From Vibrio fortis (GTDB lineage: Bacteria > Pseudomonadota > Gammaproteobacteria > Enterobacterales > Vibrionaceae), in the NCBI RefSeq assembly GCF_000695685.1, contig NZ_JFFR01000002.1, positions 372,001-436,000 of the forward strand: a DNA stretch of 64,000 bases, in the 5' to 3' direction. The notes below the pieces were generated by a model that saw only the letters and a program-made list of their open reading frames with translations, was not told the origin of the DNA and searched no databases. Positions 26,724-34,173 of this stretch are shown here, piece after piece; position 1 is the first letter of the stretch, and every line of letters begins with the position of its first letter. The position numbers and the translations under genes were made by a program.

Positions 26724-28352
26724 ATGAAAAGCACATATCTAATTCTATTAGCTTTGCTTTGTTCTGCGCCAGCTCTGTCCGCTGATGTCACTTACGGTGG
26801 CCCGTATGCTCAGCTCAAGGTGAAGCTCTGCTCTGATACACCACCCAGTCGCTCTTTGCTTCCTGATGGGAGTATTATCTGTGACGACAACCCTCCCCAA
26901 TCTGATTCTTACTGCACGGCAAGTTGGAACTATGCTGATACGGATATTTTTAACTGTGGTAGTGAAACGGCTAACCCTGACGATTTGAATAACAACGGCA
27001 CACCTGACAATGATGAAGACTGGGACGGTGACGGGCTTGTAAATGGTGTTGACCCTAATCCCACTCTTAACGATAACGTAGACCTTGATTCGGATAATAA
27101 CGGGATACCTGACAAACTTGACCCCTTTTTTGATTTGTACAAAGCAAGCCGACCTGAGCTTATAAAGTGTGATGCTCAAGACCCTGATTGCCAAAGCTCT
27201 AATACCGCTATCTACAGTCTTTCTAACGCTAATCGAGATTTGACAAATATTATCAATCTTATGGCTGAGGGTAATACGAGTAAGAAGTTTACAAGGACAC
27301 TTGAGAACCTACGCCAGACAATGACTTTTCAAGAGGGTCGGACTCGAAAAGAGTTACAAGATATAGAACGCGCGATTAATAACATCGATGGTGGTGTTGA
27401 TAACAGTCGTCTTATTAAAAGTGAATTTAGCGATGTTGACGTTAAATTCTCTGAATTACATAACCAACTGGATGCCATTAATGATGGTGTTCTTGCTAAT
27501 CAAGGTTCTATCTCTGCTCTTGGTGGTTACGTTTATGAGGCTAAGCGTAGTGCTGAAAATGCCGCTGATGCTGCAAATGGTGCACAAGATATTGCTAATC
27601 AAGTTTTGAATGCTGTTAACAACCTTGAGGTTTCTGGCGGTGGACTGACTGCCCAACAAAAGAAACAGCTTAAGAACGCAGCCAAAGCTAACGCCAACCA
27701 AAAAATATTAAAACAAGTTCAGCAAAGAGTTGATGGTTATGGCGGTGCTCTTGACCAAATTATTTCTGATTTAAATGGCGTAGCTGCTAAACAAGAGCTT
27801 CAAACAAGAATGTTATCCAGTGTTGCTGATGATACTGCTTATGCCGTCAATCAGGAGCTTGGCGCGAGAATGGACCAATTGAGTGACCAGATAGGAGCCA
27901 TTTCCGGAGGCACATCAACCGTCGACTTATCAGGTGTTCAAACAAGCATTGATGGGCTATCGGGGAAAGTAGACGGACTAACCGAGGGCGTTAACGACAT
28001 AGGTGAGCTTTTGAATGAAGTTGATACTTCAGCGGCTGGAACTGGTGGCTCTTGTATTGAAACCTCCAGTTGTCAGGGGTTCTATCAGTCCAGTTATGAC
28101 GGTGGTTTAGACAGCATTGTGACCGCTCAACTTCAAGAGATGAAAACATCGGTAGTTGACCCTTTCGTTTCTAGCTTTGGTGAGATTGATTTAAGTGGTG
28201 CTAAGCGCCCTGACTTCGGTCTGCCCGTTCCTTTTTATGGCTACTTTTCATTTGATGACTACATCGATTTAGATGCGATATTCGGTTTTCTCCGCTTCAT
28301 CTTCTTAGCATCGACAGCGTTCTATTGTCGTCAAATTATCTTTGGAGGATAA
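26724..28352 (+). CDS. Minor coat/adsorption protein (pIII-like)
   Basis: A 542-residue protein with a signal peptide (MKSTYLILLALLCSAPALSA) and a C-terminal membrane helix (GFLRFIFLASTAFYC), the layout of pIII. Residues about 85-132 form aspartate/asparagine-rich calcium-binding-type repeats (DLNNNGTPDNDEDWDGDG, DLDSDNNGIPDKLDPF), like thrombospondin type 3. Residues about 190-420 are predicted coiled coil (many heptads, for example AAKANANQKILKQVQQ). The N-terminal part should bind the host receptor and the anchor region releases virions. The calcium repeats are uncommon in pIII as I know it. Confidence 0.78.
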   Translation: MKSTYLILLALLCSAPALSADVTYGGPYAQLKVKLCSDTPPSRSLLPDGSIICDDNPPQSDSYCTASWNYADTDIFNCGSETANPDDLNNNGTPDNDEDWDGDGLVNGVDPNPTLNDNVDLDSDNNGIPDKLDPFFDLYKASRPELIKCDAQDPDCQSSNTAIYSLSNANRDLTNIINLMAEGNTSKKFTRTLENLRQTMTFQEGRTRKELQDIERAINNIDGGVDNSRLIKSEFSDVDVKFSELHNQLDAINDGVLANQGSISALGGYVYEAKRSAENAADAANGAQDIANQVLNAVNNLEVSGGGLTAQQKKQLKNAAKANANQKILKQVQQRVDGYGGALDQIISDLNGVAAKQELQTRMLSSVADDTAYAVNQELGARMDQLSDQIGAISGGTSTVDLSGVQTSIDGLSGKVDGLTEGVNDIGELLNEVDTSAAGTGGSCIETSSCQGFYQSSYDGGLDSIVTAQLQEMKTSVVDPFVSSFGEIDLSGAKRPDFGLPVPFYGYFSFDDYIDLDAIFGFLRFIFLASTAFYCRQIIFGG

Positions 28353-28355
28353 CTT

Positions 28356-28670
28356 ATGGATTGGATTATTTCGCTTTTCAATCAGCTCTTAGAGTTTCTC
28401 TATCGACTCGTTATAAGCCTTGTCGACATGTTGAAAGATATGGTTTTCTGGATTGTTGAAGAGTTCATGTCTGTTGTGAACAAGGGATTGTCTTGGGCGG
28501 TAGCTGCTTTCGAACCTGTGGATGTCAGCCAGTATTTAGAGTCTATCCCACCAAATGTGGCTTGGGTCATGGGTGCCGTGGGTTTACCTCAATGCTTGAG
28601 TCTTATCATTTCTGCTATCGCGATTCGCATGATTTTGCAGTTAATTCCATTCACAAGGTTGGGTTCTTAA
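28356..28670 (+). CDS. Phage minor coat protein (pVI-like, DUF2523-type)
   Basis: A 104-residue hydrophobic protein with three predicted membrane segments, ending ISAIAIRMILQLIPFTRLG. The place between pIII and Zot and the size match pVI/Ace-type DUF2523 proteins. The stop codon shares one base with the Zot start (TAATG). CTXphi Ace holds the same slot. Confidence 0.75.
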   Translation: MDWIISLFNQLLEFLYRLVISLVDMLKDMVFWIVEEFMSVVNKGLSWAVAAFEPVDVSQYLESIPPNVAWVMGAVGLPQCLSLIISAIAIRMILQLIPFTRLGS

Positions 28671-29806
28671 TGATTTACTGTATCGCAGGCCGACCACGTA
28701 GCGGTAAAAGCTATGAGAGCGTCGCTTATCATATTATCCCTGCTATCAAGGCAGGTCGAAAAGTCGTTACCAATGTCACCTTAAACGTGCCCTATTTCCA
28801 AAAGGTTTTTGGTAATCACGTGCTCGAACTTATAGAGGTTGTTGACGGTAAGCTAAACGAATATGGCTCAATGGATAGACCCTTTTCAAAGCTTGAGGAT
28901 TACCAAAGTGATTGGCGTGACGCTGATAACAAAGGCCCTCTGTTCGTGATTGATGAAGCCCATATGGTGCTACCTAACAGACAGCTGGATAGTAAGATTC
29001 TTGAGTTCTATTCACTACATGGTCATTACGGCATAGACATCATATTGCTGACCCAGAATCTGAGGAAGATTCATAAAGACGTTCGCGATATGGTTGAAAT
29101 GACTTATTACTGCGCTAAGAATACCGCTTTTGGGAGTAAGAACACGTACACCAAGAAAGTGCGAATTGGTGCAACGACTGAAGTCGTCAACGAAGAGCAG
29201 CGGAAGTATAAGAAGTCATTCTTCCCTTTCTATCAGTCCCATACCCAAAGTAGCGGCAGCGTGGCCGAGGCCATGAGTAATGACATTAAACCAATATGGC
29301 ATCGTTGGCCTTTTTGGATGGGTGGCTTACTCATTGTTTGTGGAATCATCTTTAACATATACGCTTGGTCAGACGGTGAATCAGAGCCTGAACCAACTAC
29401 AGTAATTCATCAATCTGAGCCGCCCCAGGTCTCAGTTCCTGATGGTGTGCCAGATGACAGTTCGAAGTCTAAAAAACGCGATAAGGGTTTTGGCCCCTTG
29501 GGTGATTTTGAATTATCGGTAACGGGCTACTCTCGCCAAACCGCTTGGAAAGATATCAGCAAGAATTTGGTCGACTTTCAGAACTCTTTTGTACGTATTT
29601 ACATCGAGGTGCATCAGAACCAGAGCAAGCTTTTCACTTTCAGTCAGTTTGAGCTGATAGAGATGGGTTATGGCTTTAAAGTACTAACAGATTGCGTATA
29701 CAGCGTGACTTGGGGTGAGTCGGTTAAGATTTTGACGTGTGTTGAACCCAATAATGAAGAAACGCAACATGATCCTTTTGACTTCGGTAAGGCTGTCACC
29801 TTCTAG
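28670..29806 (+). CDS. zot: Zot-like assembly ATPase (pI)
   Basis: A 378-residue assembly protein with N-terminal Walker A GRPRSGKS (residues 7-14), Walker B LFVIDEAH, a QNLRKIHKDVRD sensor region, one membrane helix (WPFWMGGLLIVCGIIFNIYAW) and a periplasmic C-terminal domain. It drives virion extrusion across the inner membrane. The open frame extends upstream but the ATG at 28670 starts the Walker domain and overlaps the preceding stop. The C-terminal domain lacks an obvious match to the toxin peptide of V. cholerae Zot, so only the assembly function is claimed. Confidence 0.88.
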   Translation: MIYCIAGRPRSGKSYESVAYHIIPAIKAGRKVVTNVTLNVPYFQKVFGNHVLELIEVVDGKLNEYGSMDRPFSKLEDYQSDWRDADNKGPLFVIDEAHMVLPNRQLDSKILEFYSLHGHYGIDIILLTQNLRKIHKDVRDMVEMTYYCAKNTAFGSKNTYTKKVRIGATTEVVNEEQRKYKKSFFPFYQSHTQSSGSVAEAMSNDIKPIWHRWPFWMGGLLIVCGIIFNIYAWSDGESEPEPTTVIHQSEPPQVSVPDGVPDDSSKSKKRDKGFGPLGDFELSVTGYSRQTAWKDISKNLVDFQNSFVRIYIEVHQNQSKLFTFSQFELIEMGYGFKVLTDCVYSVTWGESVKILTCVEPNNEETQHDPFDFGKAVTF

Positions 29807-29876
29807 TATTGATGTTTTTCACATAAAAATCTGACTGATAACATGCATCCATAAATTAACCGACTGGATTAAATAT

Positions 29877-30425
29877 ATGGATGTATCAATTCTCATACTT
29901 GCGGCGATCTTCTTTGTTCTCGCCTTGATAGTAAAGTTTCTTAAATCTTCACTGAATGGTTCACAAAACCCTGATGATAGTTCGACTAAACACTATCAAT
30001 ATCAGCCGATTAAAAAGCTTTGTACTGCTAATGAACTCAGCTTTTATCAAGCTTTGGTTATAGTGACCAAAGGAAAGTACACCGTTTTTTCAAAGGTGCG
30101 CATAGCAGATGTGATGGCTCCAAAGAAAGGAGCATACAACAAAAGTGATTGGTGGAGAGCTTTCAACGCTATTGCCAAGAAACATGTCGACTTTGTTCTC
30201 TGTGACCCTTTAACTCTAGAGATAAAAATGCTCATCGAGTTAGATGATTCAACTCATAACCGCCAAGACCGAAAGGAACGAGACAAGCTTGTTGATATGG
30301 CCGCTACGTCTGCGGGTGTTGAAATCAAGCATTTTAAGGTAAGAAAGAGCTATGACTATTTTGAGCTAGAGAGGTCACTTTTTGGCATAGAAGAACCTAG
30401 CACCAACGAAGCTGCTCAAGCATAG
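29877..30425 (+). CDS. DUF2726 membrane-anchored protein in the prophage
   Basis: A 182-residue protein with an N-terminal helix (MDVSILILAAIFFVLALIVKF) and a DUF2726 domain (NELSFYQALVIVTKGKYTVFSKVRIADV, then FVLCDPLTLEIKMLIELDDSTHN), a nuclease-like fold related to restriction endonucleases and topoisomerase-linked proteins. The acidic cluster ELDDSTHNRQDRKERD is the conserved part. It lies after Zot and may be a moron or assembly accessory. Catalytic activity is not shown by the sequence alone. Confidence 0.75.
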   Translation: MDVSILILAAIFFVLALIVKFLKSSLNGSQNPDDSSTKHYQYQPIKKLCTANELSFYQALVIVTKGKYTVFSKVRIADVMAPKKGAYNKSDWWRAFNAIAKKHVDFVLCDPLTLEIKMLIELDDSTHNRQDRKERDKLVDMAATSAGVEIKHFKVRKSYDYFELERSLFGIEEPSTNEAAQA

Positions 30426-30585
30426 TGTCGCCCCGCAGGGATAAGTGAGAGCGGAGCGCGAACGATGCACCGAGCCACTCGATAATGGTCAATGGTTCTC
30501 AGAACTTAACTGGTGAGTGTTTCAAACTGCCCAAGCTGAGAATATGAAGTGCCATCCCCTTTCCTGCCAGAACATCCCTTGCAGA

Positions 30586-30611
30586 GCCTCACTATATCAG
30601 TGGGGCTTTTT
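30586..30611 (+). terminator. Terminator of the phage structural operon
   Basis: Stem GCCTCACT (30586-30593) / AGTGGGGC (30599-30606) with one G-T pair, loop ATATC, then TTTTT. It lies 160 bases after the DUF2726 stop. Confidence 0.8.
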
Positions 30612-30655
30612 GCTACTGCAACCCAACAATCTAACATCGCGCATAAACTGAGCTT

Positions 30656-30743
30656 CGTTCCGCGCTTCGTTGGGAGGGGCCTGTTTCGTCGGGAGGGCCG
30701 CAACGAAGCGCGGGACGTTAGCCCCCGTGTTGTATCACGGGGG
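30656..30743. promoter_or_regulatory. GC-rich hairpin region of the phage (candidate origin or packaging signal)
   Basis: In the 575-base gene-free stretch 30426-31001, two inverted repeats stand close together. Arms 30656-30672 (CGTTCCGCGCTTCGTTG) and 30701-30717 match at 16 of 17 positions around 28 bases. A second perfect hairpin has CCCCCGTG (30722-30729) and CACGGGGG (30736-30743) with a six-base loop. Filamentous phages keep plus-strand origin and packaging hairpins in the main intergenic region after gI. The rest of the stretch (30745-31001) is AT-rich and probably holds the cargo promoter. Confidence 0.5.
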
Positions 30744-31001
30744 TAAATTCGACCTACCCGTTAGCGCTCACACGACACAGTTTCTAGTAGTCACCATGTA
30801 CATTGTTCCTTTACATAGCACTTAATACAATAATTGTATGATTCTCACTTAGTTATTGATTTATGAGCTATAACCCACTGTTTGTAAGTAAAACCTTGCT
30901 TTATGATTGCATTAGAAAAGAGCTAGAGTGAAAGGCTCTGTATTCGCAAACATAAACTTACGGTTTAAAAGCCTTATGTATATTTAACAGAGGATACGCG
31001 T

Positions 31002-31187
31002 ATGGATTGGGTTCTCCAAAACAAAGAGTGGCTTTTTAGTGGTGCCGCAATAGCTATACCCGTAGCTATTGCAGGATGGTTATTCACTTCAAAGAAAAAT
31101 AAACAAGTTCAGAAAGGTGGAAATAACTCTACGAACATTCAAATTGGTGGCAATTATATCAATGGTGGTAAAAAGGATGATGGATAA
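31002..31187 (+). CDS. Cargo gene 1: 61-residue membrane protein with IQIG (RHIM-like) motif
   Basis: A short protein with one N-terminal helix (WLFSGAAIAIPVAIAGWLF), a basic linker (TSKKNKQVQK) and a glycine/asparagine-rich tail, GGNNSTNIQIGG followed by NYINGGKKDDG. The core I-Q-I-G flanked by N-S-T and N-Y is like the RHIM amyloid core of eukaryotic RIPK1. A GAGGA ribosome site lies 8 bases before the ATG. It ends inside the start of the next gene. No family is known to me for the whole protein. A membrane effector or anchor paired with the larger protein is an inference from the shared motif and the overlap. Confidence 0.65.
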   Translation: MDWVLQNKEWLFSGAAIAIPVAIAGWLFTSKKNKQVQKGGNNSTNIQIGGNYINGGKKDDG

Positions 31188-32283
31188 GCAAAACCAAAAA
31201 GGCGGTGATGGCTCAACGAACATTCAAGCAGACAAAATTATCCTTCAAACTGGAATAGACGAAAAGCGAGCTCGTGAAGTTTTTCAAGAAATGAATTTGC
31301 AGCTAAGAAAGGACTATACGCGAGAAGCCCTTGAAATAGCTGAATCACGGGTCGCCGAGTTTGAAAACAGTCTTATGCCCAAAATGGAAAGTGTAGAAGG
31401 TGCGCTTCAAGCTTTTTCTGACCCTAGTTTTCAAATCTTACTAGTTGAAGCACAAAAAACCGCAGCATCGACAGAACGGCCTGCAGACTACGAGCTTTTA
31501 TCTGAATTACTAGTTCACAGGTTTAAAAAAGGTGAAAACCGTATCACTAGAGCCGGAGTCAGCGTAGCCGTAGATATTATAGATAAAATCTCTGATGAAG
31601 CACTACTCGGATTGACAGTCACTCACGCTGTAAACAATTTCAGCCCTACAAGTGGGGAATTGTACGGAGGTTTAGATACTCTTAACGCACTATTTGGTAA
31701 AATATTTTACGGCCCACTCCCAACCGGTTACGAATGGCTTGACCATTTAGAGATATTAAATACTGTTAGGTTGAGCTCATTTGCAACCATGAAAAAAACC
31801 AATGATTATTACCCAAATCTGTTAGCGGGTTATGTCGATGTTGGAATCGAAAAGGACTCAGAAGTTCATGCGACTGCAATAAAAGAGCTCGAATCATGTA
31901 ATCTGCCCGCAGCATTACTGTCTGAACATAGTTTAAATAATAAGTACGTACGAATCCCCGTTGTAAATAAAGGAAGCATTAGTCGTTTGACTCTACAAAG
32001 AACAATACCTCTAAATGACTCCTCTATAACGATTCCTGTAATGTTGACTGATGAACAAAAGGCTGTGCTTGAATCAATTTATGACATGTACTCAAACGAT
32101 CAGGCGATAAGGCAAAACAACATTAACCTATTTATGGATGAATGGAATAAACGAGATAACCTCAGGGTTCTTAGAGAATGGTGGGACGCTATACCAACAT
32201 CTTTAACAATCACTTCCGCAGGTAGAGTTTTGGCCCATTCTAACGCTCAAAGGTGTGATAACAAACTGCCGCAACTTGATTAA
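31177..32283 (+). CDS. Cargo gene 2: LPO_1073/Vpar_1526-type protein
   Basis: About 368 residues, starting MMDKQNQKGGDGSTNIQADK. The N-terminal motif GGDGSTNIQA resembles the tail of the preceding small protein. A helical body follows (EVFQEMNLQLRKDYTREALE, LVEAQKTAASTERPADYELL) and a C-terminal part with LREWWDAIPTSLTITSAGRVLAHSNAQRCD. I recognise the family by name only (LPO_1073/Vpar_1526), of unknown function. It overlaps cargo gene 1 by 11 bases with an AAAAGG element near the ATGs at 31177 and 31180; the second ATG has better spacing. A longer upstream reading frame has no support. Confidence 0.72.
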   Translation: MMDKQNQKGGDGSTNIQADKIILQTGIDEKRAREVFQEMNLQLRKDYTREALEIAESRVAEFENSLMPKMESVEGALQAFSDPSFQILLVEAQKTAASTERPADYELLSELLVHRFKKGENRITRAGVSVAVDIIDKISDEALLGLTVTHAVNNFSPTSGELYGGLDTLNALFGKIFYGPLPTGYEWLDHLEILNTVRLSSFATMKKTNDYYPNLLAGYVDVGIEKDSEVHATAIKELESCNLPAALLSEHSLNNKYVRIPVVNKGSISRLTLQRTIPLNDSSITIPVMLTDEQKAVLESIYDMYSNDQAIRQNNINLFMDEWNKRDNLRVLREWWDAIPTSLTITSAGRVLAHSNAQRCDNKLPQLD

Positions 32284-32321
32284 CTCCTATCGTTAAATAT
32301 TTTGTTTAAATGTATATAACG

Positions 32322-32358
32322 TCAAAAAGCCGGACTCAATGAGCTCGGCTTCTTTCTC
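32322..32358 (+). terminator. Terminator after the cargo genes
   Basis: Ten-base stem AGCCGGACTC (32328-32337) / GAGCTCGGCT (32341-32350) with one mismatch and one G-T pair, loop AAT, then TCTTTCTCCTT. Confidence 0.75.
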
Positions 32359-32521
32359 CTTGATATGACCAAAAAGGAGGACTGACAAGGTTAAAGGAAC
32401 TTTCTTAATAATCGAGGTTACCTCGTCAGTCGCAATAACCATATCAGTCTGATTTGCTACATGTTAGTACATCAAATCTAAACATTGATGTCTCCCGACA
32501 CAAACCATACTTTTCTAATAC

Positions 32522-32890
32522 TCATTTCTTTATCTTCGCTATCGCTCTAGCGATTCCTAACAAGTGCGTCGATGTTCTAATCTCTAAATCAGATTGGATC
32601 TCTAACAAGGCCATGCCAGCTAACACTTGTTGTGCACTGACTAGCTGCCCTGTTGGAAGCTCCAAACCATCATGATGCATTTTGAACTCTTTCCAATCCT
32701 CTGAGTGGCTTAGTTCTCGACCATTTGCCATTCTCATAAGCCTTTTACACTCCGGAGGGATTGGTTTCCCCTCATCCCAAGCTGTGATGGTTCTCACAGT
32801 TTTAAAACATAGTTCTGCCGTCTCTTCCTTGGTTAATCGACAGATAAACTCACGAAAAATGTAGTTCTCGGTCATTTTTCGATAGTGCAT
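32522..32890 (-). CDS. Phage regulator, DUF3653-like
   Basis: A 122-residue protein whose N-terminal half reads as a divergent helix-turn-helix (LTKEETAELCFKTVRTITAW, then DEGKPIPPECKRLMRMANGR), as in DUF3653 proteins of Vibrio filamentous phages. A GGAG element 7 bases before the ATG at 32890 supports that start. It is leftward, like the left-end regulator; in the circular phage genome it would lie directly downstream of that regulator, forming a two-gene regulatory operon. The 140 bases between it and the cargo terminator carry the octamer GGACTGAC. Confidence 0.72.
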   Translation of the reverse strand: MHYRKMTENYIFREFICRLTKEETAELCFKTVRTITAWDEGKPIPPECKRLMRMANGRELSHSEDWKEFKMHHDGLELPTGQLVSAQQVLAGMALLEIQSDLEIRTSTHLLGIARAIAKIKK

Positions 32891-32942
32891 ATAAAATCTC
32901 CAGATAAACCTTTGATTTTATATGTTTTTGATATGAAACTTG

Positions 32943-32971
32943 TTTTAACGTAATCAGGCATAATACGCAGT
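32943..32971. other. Right prophage junction, dif-like (attR)
   Basis: XerD-like arm TTTTAACGTAA (two mismatches to the dif arm), seven-base centre TCAGGCA, XerC arm TAATACGCAGT identical to that of the left dif. The shared stretch CATAATACGCAGTT is 14 bases long in both junctions. A degenerate XerD arm on the phage side with an intact XerC arm is what XerC-first integration leaves. Confidence 0.82.
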
Positions 32972-32995
32972 TGGCTTGTAAGAGCAATATAGTAA

Positions 32996-33270
32996 TGTCC
33001 GGTTTGAGCAACTTTAAAATGTCCTCCTAAGCTTAAAGTGTTGCTTGGCTTTGAGGACCTAAACTGATGTTAATTGCTATGAGTGACCACGAGATAAATC
33101 GATTCAAAGTTCTAACGGATGTACAAGAAAAACGCTTACGACAAGTCGACGCTGCAGACATTTTCAATGTCTCGACTCGACATGTCAGACGGCTGTTGAA
33201 CGAGTTAGCAACTTATGGCGCTAAAAGCTTGGCATATGCAGCCCGCGGTCGCCCAAGCAACCGACGCTAA
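32996..33270 (+). pseudogene. Truncated ISNCY-type transposase and left IS end
   Basis: From 33079 the frame encodes MSDHEINRFKVLTDVQEKRL, then RQVDAADIFNVSTRHVRRLL and ends AARGRPSNRR; this is the N-terminal helix-turn-helix of ISNCY-like transposases (about 400 residues when complete). The stop comes just after GRPSNRR, where the full protein continues. Upstream, TGTCCGGTTTGAGCAACTTT from 32998 resembles an IS terminus. The remaining catalytic part is missing, so this is a relic inserted just outside the prophage. Confidence 0.7.
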
Positions 33271-33276
33271 GTCGAA

Positions 33277-33624
33277 CTAATAACACACAAGAATTTCTAA
33301 GAGCTTTATAAATACATCTGATAGTTCAGAAAACTTTGGGTAACCATTAAAAATTTCTAGTGCTAATTCAGCAAAATCAATCATTGCTGAATCACCAAAA
33401 TGATCTCTTAACTTCTCTAAGACCATGTCTGAGTTTTCATTAATAAACTCTTTAATTTGTTCAGCGTCAGACTTAAAACTCTCTTCAAGCTTATCTACAG
33501 CCTCTTGAACATCCGTAATACTAATGCTAAAAAGACGAGAACCATTTGAATCATAAAGAGCCTTCCCGTCACTCGTATAAAGTGCGACAGAGTCATGTTG
33601 ATAATAAGTTTTAGTCTCTGACAT
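33277..33624 (-). CDS. Unrecognised acidic protein, 115 residues
   Basis: Starts MSETKTYYQHDSVALYTSDG followed by KALYDSNGSRLFSISITDVQ, then helical to the end (EAVDKLEESFKSDAEQIKEF, GYPKFSELSDVFIKLLEILV). It is cytoplasmic and acidic, with no membrane segment. It abuts the transposase fragment (stop 6 bases after it), so the 3' end could be altered by the insertion. I do not recognise the family. Confidence 0.55.
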   Translation of the reverse strand: MSETKTYYQHDSVALYTSDGKALYDSNGSRLFSISITDVQEAVDKLEESFKSDAEQIKEFINENSDMVLEKLRDHFGDSAMIDFAELALEIFNGYPKFSELSDVFIKLLEILVCY

Positions 33625-34121
33625 CGATTGCTTCCATAACCGAAAAGTTCATTTATTATAGTCGCTTAGACAAATAAAATTAACCTCAGCATCATGCCAA
33701 TTATCGTTTGGTCTTCAATTGTAAACGCTCCTGGTCCATAGGTTTTGATTTAGTGTTCATCAGAGTTTTCAACTGACATAAACCAGTCACAAATTGAAAA
33801 TCCGACAACATGTATTGAGCTTGGGTGGAGTCTTTATGTTATCCAAGCTCCTTCAACTAATCTCATTAATTCTAGCATTCAGAACCCAGACAGAGGAAGT
33901 TACAGTGCAACTTGGTACCGCTAATGTTGAACAGATACGATAGATTTCATGAACCTGAAGATAACTTAGCTCAACCCCTAAGGCTGAAAGTTAAAAAAGA
34001 AATAAGGTGTGAATGTTATACGTTCCCTGCTCTTTTTCGTGAAACATATAAGAGTTTTAACAAGTTACGTAAAACACGGATGGTATTATTGAGATGGCTA
34101 TAGCTATAGCTTTGAAAGAAA
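33625..34121. other. Gene-free accessory stretch
   Basis: About 500 AT-rich bases with no convincing gene. A 63-codon frame at 33912-34103 lacks a ribosome site and shows no domain. An inverted repeat GAGCTTGG (33817-33824) / CCAAGCTC (33843-33850) could be a weak hairpin. It probably consists of decayed insertion debris next to the prophage. Confidence 0.5.
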
Positions 34122-34122
34122 A

Positions 34123-34147
34123 CACCGACTACATTGCAAAGTCGGTG
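34123..34147 (-). terminator. Terminator of the HDOD-like gene
   Basis: Seven-base stem CACCGAC (34123-34129) / GTCGGTG (34141-34147); on the minus strand followed by TTTTCTTTC, 27 bases after the stop. Confidence 0.75.
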
Positions 34148-34173
34148 CTAACCATACTTTAGTTACGTGGTAA

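Larger units (their letters stand above)
23434..32960 (+). mobile_element. Filamentous (inovirus) prophage integrated at dif
   Basis: A 9.5-kb module bounded by dif (23417-23444) and a dif-like right junction (32943-32971). Gene order is that of Vibrio filamentous phages: leftward regulator, then rightward exonuclease, small ORF, replication initiator, ssDNA-binding protein, small membrane and coat proteins, terminator, pIII, pVI-like protein and Zot/pI. After Zot come DUF2726, a GC-rich hairpin region, a two-gene cargo and a leftward DUF3653-like regulator. It has no integrase gene, so integration must use host XerC/XerD. No genes look broken, so it may be active. The right part is unusually long, and I cannot exclude that 30770-32960 came from a second element. 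Confidence 0.88.

Noticed and set aside
30632..30724. Integron attC-like site (CTAAC ... GTTAGCC around the large inverted repeat)
   Set aside because: The outer boxes are not symmetrical around the stem, and no integron integrase or cassette array is present.
30549..30746. 65-codon frame over the phage hairpin region
   Set aside because: It overlaps the terminator and inverted repeats that explain the sequence better, and its composition follows the GC-rich hairpins.
31069..31179. Longer N-terminus for the second cargo gene
   Set aside because: The extra codons are read from cargo gene 1 in another frame; the overlap start at 31177/31180 has the ribosome site and the family-like N-terminal motif.
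33912..34103. 63-codon plus-strand frame in the gap before the HDOD-like gene
   Set aside because: No Shine-Dalgarno, no recognisable domain, and it ends next to a terminator of the opposite strand; likely chance.
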